NCBI GenBank assembly: GCA_002422795.1
Contig: DITJ01000039.1
Coordinates: 5,321-16,951 of the forward strand
Source of the DNA: Alphaproteobacteria bacterium UBA6187
GTDB lineage: Bacteria > Pseudomonadota > Alphaproteobacteria > Rickettsiales > UBA6187
Length of the DNA stretch: 11,631 nt
Direction: 5' to 3'
The notes under the pieces are model-generated. The model saw only the letters and a list, made by a program, of their open reading frames with translations, had not been told where the DNA came from and made no database searches. Position numbers and translations under genes: made by a program. Of the stretch, positions 5,964-11,631 are shown piece by piece. Position 1 is the stretch's first letter. Every line of letters begins with the position of its first letter.

Positions 5964-6103
5964 AATACCTCACCCAAATAAACAGACCTGATGTTTGCTA
6001 CATGCTGCATTATATATATTCCCCTGTAACGGAGATTATATCCCAATTATATTAATTTTTAGTTAATTACATAATTAATATGACACAATATGATTTACAA
6101 AAA
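5964..6103. other. Divergent intergenic region ahead of gspE
   Basis: This AT-rich gap must hold the gspE promoter. TATAAT-like hexamers on the minus strand lie at 6040-6035 and 6014-6009, but neither has a convincing -35 box at 16-18 bases. I see no gene here. Confidence 0.4.
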
Positions 6104-6287
6104 TATAGCGTTTCCGCTTTTCATTTCTACTAGGAATGCGAGGCGAACAAAATTTTAGCCTAGTCAAACCTAGGTGAAACCGAGATGTAATGAAATAAAG
6201 TTTACTTATATTTCATCACATCAAAGGTTCGCTAATTTTGTGAGGTCGATGAATGACGACGTAGAAATGAAAATGGGAAATGCTATA
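6104..6287. repeat. Palindromic repeat family with TATAG ends, copy B (184 bp)
   Basis: The left end, TATAGCGTTTCCGCTTTTCA, pairs with a right end reading GCTATA at 6282-6287, and the inner TTTCATTTCTAC pairs with GTAGAAATGAAA. An inner hairpin (6184-6197 with 6209-6222, one mismatch) sits in the middle. The core, with AAAATTTTAGCCTAG, CTAGGTGAA, TTTCATCACAT and AAGGTTCGCTAATTTTG, recurs in copy D (7294-7563). No coding capacity is seen. Confidence 0.75.
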
Positions 6288-6340
6288 CATTAACAACTTC
6301 TTAATAAACAATATGTATAATTAAATTTATGATTGAACTT

Positions 6341-6459
6341 TATAGTGTTTTTGTTCTTCATTTATGCTAGGCATTCAAGATGAGTAAATTTTTAGCGTAA
6401 CGAAATCTACGTAAATTTTACAAGATTACGAATAACAACGCATAAATGAAAATACTATA
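6341..6459. repeat. Palindromic repeat family with TATAG ends, copy C (119 bp)
   Basis: The ends are TATAGT (6341) and ACTATA (6459). TTCATTTATGC on the left pairs with GCATAAATGAA on the right, and AAATTTTTAGCGTA with TACGTAAATTT further in. It has the same end design and internal TTTTAGC as copy B but is shorter. Its last bases supply part of the AGGA ribosome binding site (6459-6462) of the gene at 6469. Confidence 0.7.
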
Positions 6460-6468
6460 GGATTAACT

Positions 6469-7245
6469 ATGCACACCAAAACCCGCTACAAAAGGATAAA
6501 AGGCTTCACCCTTATAGAGCTTTCTATTGTTATAACTATTATAGGGATACTTGTAGCCGGAGTTGTTGCTGGAAAAGCCCTGGTAACTAACGCAAAAATC
6601 CGGGCGCAGGCAACAGACCTGCAATTATACGCATCTGCCTTCAACACTTTTTCTGCGCAATATAATGCAGTTGCTGGTGATATGGTGAATGCAACTTCTT
6701 ATTGGGCAAGTGCTGCTAATGGAAATGGGAATGGGTATCTTAATTTGGGTTCTGACGTGGGAGACCCCACTTCAACAACGAACGAAATATATACTCTTTT
6801 CCAGCACCTATCTTTAGCCAAATTAATACCTGGCTATTACAATAACACCTATACATTAGGGGTTGGATATCCGGTATTAAAGCTTGACCCTACTAAAGGT
6901 ATGCACGGCGCAAATGGTATAAATATACCAGGCTCTGACGAATATCAATTATCTGATTCTACCAATTTTGTTTCTTACCAAGCTGTTCTGGCGCTGAATA
7001 TTTCAAAGCCATCTATTACAAATAACGGTTATAATGACATTGATGGCGTTATGAGCCCGAAACAAGCTTTTTTTCTAGACACTAAAATTGATGACGGCAT
7101 ACCAACCGAAGGCATATTTAAAGCATATAAAGCTTATTCTGCTAACTACCCTTGCTTAGATGGTAACGGAGTTCTTTTTGGTGTGGGCGGAAATTATTTA
7201 CAAACAGATAATGTTGTGTGTATGGCGATATACGTACTTAAGTAG
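6469..7245 (+). CDS. Prepilin-like protein (pseudopilin) 3
   Basis: A 258-residue protein. A basic leader (MHTKTRYKRIKG) is followed by FTLIELSIVITIIGILVAG, with predicted prepilin peptidase cleavage Gly12-Phe13 and Glu17 at mature +5. The globular part shares with prepilins 1 and 2 the pattern (A/P)GD..NATSYW (69-79), NGNGNG (84-89), DTKIDDG (204-210) and a C-terminal Cys pair (229, 251) before a short hydrophobic end. Overall it is clearly diverged from them. The acidic DTKxDDG motif could bind calcium, as in the major pseudopilin GspG, but that is an inference. The start has AGGA six bases ahead (6459-6462), part of it belonging to palindromic copy C. It is transcribed divergently from gspE and so is likely controlled separately. 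Confidence 0.85.
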   Translation: MHTKTRYKRIKGFTLIELSIVITIIGILVAGVVAGKALVTNAKIRAQATDLQLYASAFNTFSAQYNAVAGDMVNATSYWASAANGNGNGYLNLGSDVGDPTSTTNEIYTLFQHLSLAKLIPGYYNNTYTLGVGYPVLKLDPTKGMHGANGINIPGSDEYQLSDSTNFVSYQAVLALNISKPSITNNGYNDIDGVMSPKQAFFLDTKIDDGIPTEGIFKAYKAYSANYPCLDGNGVLFGVGGNYLQTDNVVCMAIYVLK

Positions 7246-7293
7246 TCCAACCTAAAAACGGAAAAAAATATTTTATCTGGCAAGAAATAAGTC

Positions 7294-7563
7294 TAATGAC
7301 TTTCTGCTAAGTTATTTGAGGTGAATAAAATTTTAGCCTAGGTTCTGTTGAGATTTTGCAATATTGTCATCCCGGGATTTAGAAAACCTTAGGCTCGCGC
7401 TTAGAGTCTTAGGTTTTTCTCCGGGATGACAGAACTAAAAATCTCAACAGAACCTAGGTGAAGCCGGGATGTGATGGAATACTTATATTTCATCACATAG
7501 AAGGTTCGCTAATTTTGAAAGACCCATGCACGACAACCTTCGTCAAAGATATGGAATTGGTAT
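7294..7563. repeat. Palindromic repeat family with TATAG ends, copy D, degraded and interrupted by an inserted element
   Basis: Left of the insert, TTTCTGCTAAG...GGTGAATAAAATTTTAGCCTAG matches copy B. Right of it, CTAGGTGAAGCCGGGATGTGATG, TATATTTCATCACAT, AAGGTTCGCTAATTTTG and a fading match to about 7563 continue copy B. The outer ends have lost the TATAG sequence. It fills the convergent gap between prepilin 3 and ftsH, where its hairpins may help end transcription from both sides. Confidence 0.65.
7342..7453. mobile_element. 112-bp inverted-repeat element (MITE-like) inserted in palindromic copy D
   Basis: It begins GTTCTGTTGAGATTTT and ends AAAATCTCAACAGAAC, a perfect 16-bp terminal inverted repeat. 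Inside, TGTCATCCCGG pairs with CCGGGATGACA, and the stem continues with irregular pairing. Direct repeats of CTAG (7338-7341 and 7454-7457) flank it, as expected for IS5-family insertion at YTAR. The interruption of the repeat shared with copy B marks both boundaries. It has no reading frame; the transposase must be elsewhere. Confidence 0.75.
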
Positions 7564-7574
7564 TAGCAAACCAC

Positions 7575-9533
7575 TTATAAATCTTCCTTCTTCTTGCGCT
7601 TTTTAGCAGCAGCCTGCTCTAAAGATTTTACATTATCATTATTTACAGAGGTTGAAGATGCTGGCACTGAAGATGTACGTGCAGGTTTACCAGCTTTTAC
7701 CTCAACATATTTACGGATTTCCTTGCCTGCAAGTATGTCCTTGATTTCCTCACCATTTAAGGTTTCAAATTCAAGCAGGGCTTGCGCAAGGGTTTCCAAT
7801 TGGTCAGCATGTTTCTTTAGCAGCATTTCCGCATGTTGATAGCCCTCTTCTACAAGAATTTTCACTTCAGAATCTATAATATTGGCAGTATCATCTGAAA
7901 TGACTTTATGGCTACCGGCTATTCCATAGCCAGGCACAGCACCTTCGGTTTCATTTGAATAATCAAGTGGGCCTAACTTATCGCTCATGCCCCACTGGGT
8001 CACCATAGCCCTGGCTAAACGGGTAGCCATTTTTATATCCGATGAAGCACCGGACGTAACTTTCTCATAACCAAAGATCATTTCTTCCGCTACGCGCCCA
8101 CCCATTGCAACAGCCATATCAGCTTTTGCCTTAGCGCGAGTGAGGGATAATTTATCTTTTTCCGGCAATCTCATTACCATTCCAAGCGCGCGGCCACGCG
8201 GTATTATTGTAGCCTTATGGATAGGGTCTGATTCCGGGCAATTGATAGATACAACCGCGTGTCCGGCTTCATGATAAGCGGTCAGTTTCTTTTCTTCTTC
8301 ACCCACCACCATACTTTTACGCTCAGCGCCCATCATCACTTTATCTTTCGCTTCTTCAAGCTCTTTCATAGTGATAACCTTGCGGTCACGCCTTGCAGCA
8401 AGAAGTGCGGCCTCATTTACCAGATTGGCAAGGTCTGCCCCTGTAAAGCCAGGCGTGCCACGTGCGATAACCTGGGTATTCACATCCGGCGCAACCGGAA
8501 CTTTCTTAATATGCACATTTAAAATCTGCTCACGGCCAAGAATATCTGGCAATGGCACGATTATCTGGCGGTCGAACCTGCCTGGGCGAAGCAGCGCCTG
8601 ATCCAGAACATCCGGACGGTTAGTGGCAGCCAGGATAATAACGCCTTCATTTTCCTCGAAGCCATCCATTTCAACAAGAAGCTGGTTAAGGGTTTGCTCG
8701 CGTTCATCATTACCACCGCCAACACCGGCACCACGGTGACGCCCAACCGCATCAATTTCATCAATAAATATAAGACATGGAGCACTTTTCTTACCTTGTT
8801 CAAAAAGGTCACGCACACGGCTTGCACCAACACCAACGAACATTTCCACGAAATCTGAACCTGATATTGTGAAGAACGGCACATCTGCCTCGCCTGCAAT
8901 AGCTTTGGCCAGCAAGGTTTTACCAGTTCCTGGCGAGCCTATCAGCAAGCAGCCTTTCGGGATTTTACCACCGAGTGCCTTGAACTTATCAGGGTGTTTC
9001 AGGAAATCGACAATTTCAAATAATTCCTCTTTAGCTTCTTCAATGCCCGCAACATCCTTAAAGGTAATTTTTTTTATTTTCTCAGCACCGATAAGGCGTG
9101 CGCGTGAACGTCCAAAACCCATAGCACCACCCCTGCCGCCGCCAGCACCTTGCATCTGGCGCATGAAAAATATCCACACACCGATAAGGAGCAACACCGG
9201 GAACCATGAAGCAAGTATACCAATCAGGGAATTCATACCAGTATCAACAGGGCCAGCCTCAAACCGGATGCCATTTTCGTTTAGCTTATCAATAAGGCCA
9301 GGATAATTAGGGTTATATGTTGAGAAGGCCGCACCATCTTCAAACTTGCCATTAATAACAGGCCCCTGGATTTTAACTTCCTTTACCCTTCTTGCAGATA
9401 CATCATCAAGGAATTCAGAAAAAGCTATTTCATTTTTTGCACCACCTAATGTGTTGCCTTGAATTAAATCATACCCAACTACTAATACTACTATCAGTGC
9501 CAGCCATACAAAGAAATTTTTTCCGTTACGCAT
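7575..9533 (-). CDS. ftsH: ATP-dependent zinc metalloprotease FtsH
   Basis: A 652-residue protein that matches FtsH over its full length. It has transmembrane segments at about 6-24 and 103-124 flanking a periplasmic domain, then the AAA+ ATPase domain with Walker A GSPGTGKT (199-206; Ser where Pro is usual) and Walker B LIFIDEID (254-261). The second region of homology follows (TNRP...RPGRFDR, 304-322). The protease domain has HEAGH (421-425) and Asp499 as third zinc ligand. A low-complexity, Lys-rich tail ends the protein. FtsH is a membrane-anchored hexamer that degrades misfolded membrane proteins and short-lived regulators. AAAGGT lies just upstream of the ATG. It follows tilS on the same strand, the usual alphaproteobacterial order, across an octamer array. 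Confidence 0.97.
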   Translation of the reverse strand: MRNGKNFFVWLALIVVLVVGYDLIQGNTLGGAKNEIAFSEFLDDVSARRVKEVKIQGPVINGKFEDGAAFSTYNPNYPGLIDKLNENGIRFEAGPVDTGMNSLIGILASWFPVLLLIGVWIFFMRQMQGAGGGRGGAMGFGRSRARLIGAEKIKKITFKDVAGIEEAKEELFEIVDFLKHPDKFKALGGKIPKGCLLIGSPGTGKTLLAKAIAGEADVPFFTISGSDFVEMFVGVGASRVRDLFEQGKKSAPCLIFIDEIDAVGRHRGAGVGGGNDEREQTLNQLLVEMDGFEENEGVIILAATNRPDVLDQALLRPGRFDRQIIVPLPDILGREQILNVHIKKVPVAPDVNTQVIARGTPGFTGADLANLVNEAALLAARRDRKVITMKELEEAKDKVMMGAERKSMVVGEEEKKLTAYHEAGHAVVSINCPESDPIHKATIIPRGRALGMVMRLPEKDKLSLTRAKAKADMAVAMGGRVAEEMIFGYEKVTSGASSDIKMATRLARAMVTQWGMSDKLGPLDYSNETEGAVPGYGIAGSHKVISDDTANIIDSEVKILVEEGYQHAEMLLKKHADQLETLAQALLEFETLNGEEIKDILAGKEIRKYVEVKAGKPARTSSVPASSTSVNNDNVKSLEQAAAKKRKKKEDL

Positions 9534-9552
9534 TTTTTACCTTTTTAAAATA

Positions 9553-9674
9553 GTGTATTAGAGTGTGAGAGTGTGAGAATGTAAGAATATTAGAGTATTA
9601 GTGTATTAGTGTAAAGAATGCATCTTCACTAATACACACTTACATTCTTACATTCTTACATTCTCACATTCTCG
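9553..9674. repeat. Octamer array in inverted arrangement between tilS and ftsH
   Basis: Eight contiguous 8-base units run from 9553 to 9616 (GTGTATTA, GAGTGTGA, GAGTGTGA, GAATGTAA, GAATATTA, GAGTATTA, GTGTATTA, GTGTAAAG). Six units of the opposite orientation run from 9627 to 9674 (CACTAATA, CACACTTA, CATTCTTA, CATTCTTA, CATTCTCA, CATTCTCG). GTGTATTAGTG (9601-9611) pairs perfectly with CACTAATACAC (9627-9637). The right part encodes the last residues and the stop codon of tilS (TAA, 9658-9656). Confidence 0.9.
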
Positions 9675-10981
9675 CTACAAAAAACCTGCCTCAGATTCTC
9701 ATCAACGTAATATCCTATGTGGGGTACGGCAAGCACTTTTTCAAGGGTCTTTAGTGCCGGAAATGTATAAATAACTTTTTTTGGCATAAATAACTTTGCA
9801 AGTTGCATTTCTGCCGGCAGTTCTTTTTTTAATAGTTCAGGTATAAAACCCGCACGTACTAAGGCTTCAAAGCCACTTTTGCCCAGGGCCCCTATTTTCA
9901 AATTTTTATCTTTAACATCCCCAACATTACACAAAAACCTGCCATCCCATTTTATTTGTGAATTATTTATAATCTCCATATCACCCATTACAGCAGCAGG
10001 TTCGCGGTAAATAAATAATATATTTTCCTCCCTCTGCTTTTTACTTGTAGCAATGGCACATCCCCATAATGTGCTGCCACTGGCGATATTTCCATTAAGT
10101 ATATTATCATGTAAATATTCAAGGTTATCAAAACGTGGCTTATATGCATCCCCTGAAATATGCTGAAGCGTGGATGCTAAAATGCGCAGGCGCTCTTCTT
10201 TATGCAGCTCCTTAAATTTACTAATATTGATGGTATAAAACCCCTCATCATGAAAAGTAACAATCCCCTTAATCCTCTCAGATATGCGCGCTTCAATATA
10301 ATCTTTTGCCCTTGCCATGTGGCTGGCCATATCCGCCAATCTTTGCGTAAATAATTGCGGTTCTGGATTTTCACTTATTAATTTACGAACCTGAACACGG
10401 GTGAATTTAGTATTTTCATTGGAAGGGTCTTCTATCCATTCCTGATTTTTCCCGCGTAAATATGCACGCAATTCTTCGCGGTTTAATTGCAATAACGGCC
10501 TGATTACATTTACACCAAATACATTACTAATTGCAGGAATTCCGGCAAGGCCATCCACCCCGCTGCCGCGCATTATGCGCATCAGCACAGTTTCAGCCTG
10601 GTCGTTTAATGTATGCCCTACTAATAAAGATTTTATATCCAGCTTTGCACAGAAATCCGCCATAAGATTATAGCGCGCACTGCGCGCCTCGGCCTGGATA
10701 TTGGAGAGTTTTTTATCTCCCTCCCAGCAAAGTATATGATGCTTTATACCGTATTTTGCTAACCACTCCCCTACCTTTATTGCCTCAAATGCGGCTTCAG
10801 GCCGAAGGCCGTGGTCGATAGTTACCGCAGTAATTTTCATGCCTGATTCTTTTGCATATTCATTTGCCAGCAAAGCAAGAGCCATGCTGTCTGAACCACC
10901 GGAAACGGCAATGGCGATTTTTCTTTCATCTTGTAAGAGATTTTTTATCTGGGATTGGAAGATTTTGTTTAGGTCTGTCAT
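9656..10981 (-). CDS. tilS: tRNA(Ile)-lysidine synthetase TilS
   Basis: The N-terminal PP-loop ATPase has the motif SGGSDS, followed by VTIDHGLRPEA and GHTLNDQAETVLMRIMRGSG, all hallmarks of TilS. The enzyme attaches lysine to C34 of the tRNA-Ile2 anticodon (CAU) using ATP, which switches decoding from AUG to AUA and is essential. I chose ATG 10981-10979 (441 residues). An in-frame TTG at 11008 would add nine residues, but it has no ribosome binding site and family proteins begin close to the PP-loop. Neither start has a clear Shine-Dalgarno. A C-terminal substrate-binding domain is present, consistent with a full-length enzyme. The final residues ENVRM and the stop are encoded by the octamer array, so the C-terminus looks replaced or extended by repeat sequence. 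Confidence 0.93.
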   Translation of the reverse strand: MTDLNKIFQSQIKNLLQDERKIAIAVSGGSDSMALALLANEYAKESGMKITAVTIDHGLRPEAAFEAIKVGEWLAKYGIKHHILCWEGDKKLSNIQAEARSARYNLMADFCAKLDIKSLLVGHTLNDQAETVLMRIMRGSGVDGLAGIPAISNVFGVNVIRPLLQLNREELRAYLRGKNQEWIEDPSNENTKFTRVQVRKLISENPEPQLFTQRLADMASHMARAKDYIEARISERIKGIVTFHDEGFYTINISKFKELHKEERLRILASTLQHISGDAYKPRFDNLEYLHDNILNGNIASGSTLWGCAIATSKKQREENILFIYREPAAVMGDMEIINNSQIKWDGRFLCNVGDVKDKNLKIGALGKSGFEALVRAGFIPELLKKELPAEMQLAKLFMPKKVIYTFPALKTLEKVLAVPHIGYYVDENLRQVFCSENVRM

Positions 10982-11054
10982 GGTGTGGTTTAAGGAAAAG
11001 GATTTCAAATTTTAATTAACTTAAGAATCCCCATTATTTCGTTATTTGGCAGGT

Positions 11055-11144
11055 TTCCCCGCGAAAGAAGGGGATCCAGTTCTTTTTACATACAACCAAT
11101 GTATCTTATATATAATAACTCTGGATTCCCTTCTTTCGCGGGAA
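11055..11144. repeat. Long palindromic element between cpoB and tilS
   Basis: TTCCCCGCGAAAGAAGGGGA + TCCAG (11055-11079) pairs with CTGGA + TTCCCTTCTTTCGCGGGAA (11121-11144). The stem is about 24 bp with one extra C and one mismatch, around a 41-base AT-rich loop that contains a smaller ATACA/TGTAT stem. Its sequence is unlike the TATAG family and the two CTAG-flanked elements. It lies in the 225-base gap between cpoB and tilS and may attenuate or process that transcript. Confidence 0.8.
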
Positions 11145-11206
11145 CACGTGCTCTATTCACAATTTAGTACAAAATGCAACATTATTAAGATAACTTCTGA
11201 ATGAAA

Positions 11207-11631
11207 CTACTTACACTTCAATCCCTTCCTTTCCGCATCAGCCTTTAAAAGCAAATCTTTATCAGCTTCAGGATATTCTTTTTTCATCTTATCAATAGTT
11301 GCGCAAGCTTCCTTTTCTTTCTTTAGATTCTTTAATGACATTGCAAGTTTCAGTAAACTATCAGGGGCTTTATTTCCTTTCGGGAAATCCTGGTAGCCTT
11401 TTAGAAAATTCACCGCTGCCTGTTGGTAGTTAGTTCTTATATAATAAGTTTCCCCTAACCAGTAATAGGCATTACCTAGCAAATCGCTATCTTTATTATT
11501 GGCAATAAAATCCTTGAATGCTTTTTCAGATTCATCATATTTTGCCTGGCGCAGGAACTCGAAAGCTTTTTCATATTGCGTGGCCGCATTAGTTTTTGCA
11601 GGAGCCGCTTTAGTTGCCGCTTTTGCGGCAG
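11207..11631 (-). CDS. cpoB: Cell division coordinator CpoB (YbgF), 3' part only
   Basis: The frame is open from the right edge of the window (first full codon at 11629) to the stop at 11209-11207, giving 141 residues. After an Ala/Lys/Thr/Pro-rich linker it reads QYEKAFEFLRQAKYDESEKA, then AYYWLGETYY, AVNFLKGYQDFPKGNKAPDS and LLKLAMSLKNLKKEKEACAT. These are the TPR-like repeats of the CpoB C-terminal domain. CpoB is a periplasmic protein that works with Tol-Pal and PBP1B to couple outer-membrane constriction to peptidoglycan synthesis. The N-terminal coiled coil and signal peptide are outside the window. Location upstream of tilS and ftsH matches the usual alphaproteobacterial order, where tol-pal genes precede it. 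Confidence 0.88.
   Translation of the reverse strand, partial: AAKAATKAAPAKTNAATQYEKAFEFLRQAKYDESEKAFKDFIANNKDSDLLGNAYYWLGETYYIRTNYQQAAVNFLKGYQDFPKGNKAPDSLLKLAMSLKNLKKEKEACATIDKMKKEYPEADKDLLLKADAERKGLKCK

Noticed and set aside
6290..6321. Promoter for prepilin 3 from TTAACA and TATAAT
   Set aside because: The -10 hexamer (6316-6321) is perfect, but the spacing to the only -35-like hexamer is 20 bases, too long to claim with confidence.
8561..8899. A 112-codon minus-strand frame within ftsH
   Set aside because: It is a shadow of the conserved AAA+ domain in another frame; the ftsH frame is unambiguous.
10982..11008. TTG start extending TilS by nine residues
   Set aside because: There is no ribosome binding site, and the ATG at 10981 fits the family N-terminus better.
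11207..11482. A 91-residue stand-alone protein starting at 11482
   Set aside because: The apparent start is an internal TTG, and the frame stays open to the window edge with CpoB-like sequence; it is a truncated longer gene.

Overview
The window is AT-rich bacterial chromosome, most likely from an alphaproteobacterium of the Rickettsiales/Holosporales type. Three things suggest this: the gene order cpoB-tilS-ftsH; ftsH and hemF-like sequences of alphaproteobacterial character; and intergenic regions packed with short palindromic elements like those of host-associated Rickettsiales. The lineage is an inference from gene order and sequence style, not from a database search.

Layout. At the left edge, on the minus strand, are the first 46 codons of what looks like hemF (aerobic coproporphyrinogen III oxidase), running into a heptamer repeat that closes the frame. 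On the plus strand follow two tandem, very similar prepilin-like genes (319-1044, 1145-1876), csrA (2077-2349), and two small unrecognised genes (2546-2851, 2868-3041). The small pair has its own strong promoter and ends at a clear rho-independent terminator. Facing them on the minus strand are gspE (5963-4638) and gspF (4566-3283), the assembly ATPase and inner-membrane platform of a type II secretion/type IV pilus-like machine. Divergent from gspE, after a 505-base gap filled by two palindromic elements, is a third prepilin-like gene (6469-7245) on the plus strand. The right half is a minus-strand housekeeping block: the 3' part of cpoB (running off the right edge), tilS, then ftsH.

How the genes fit together. 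The three prepilins share a type III signal (A/G-F-T-L-V/I-E), a conserved DTK(M/I)DDG motif and a C-terminal Cys pair, so they belong to one pseudopilin family. GspE would power, and GspF anchor, their assembly into a periplasmic pseudopilus or surface pilus. No prepilin peptidase, secretin or other machine component is in the window, so the apparatus is scattered in the genome or reduced. CsrA is an RNA-binding regulator that in other bacteria controls motility, pili and carbon metabolism; its position next to the pilins is suggestive only. cpoB, tilS and ftsH serve envelope constriction, tRNA-Ile lysidinylation and membrane proteolysis.

The striking part is between the genes. First, four separate short-period tandem arrays (three heptamer, one octamer), each with its own unit, sit against gene ends, and three of them enter the reading frame and supply the stop codon. 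Second, four copies of one palindromic family with TATAG ends are present, one of them interrupted by a 112-bp inverted-repeat element flanked by CTAG direct repeats. Third, a second, 157-bp inverted-repeat element lies downstream of gspF. Fourth, a palindrome sits between cpoB and tilS. Almost every gap is occupied by such material. I saw no tRNA, rRNA, CRISPR or intact transposase gene.
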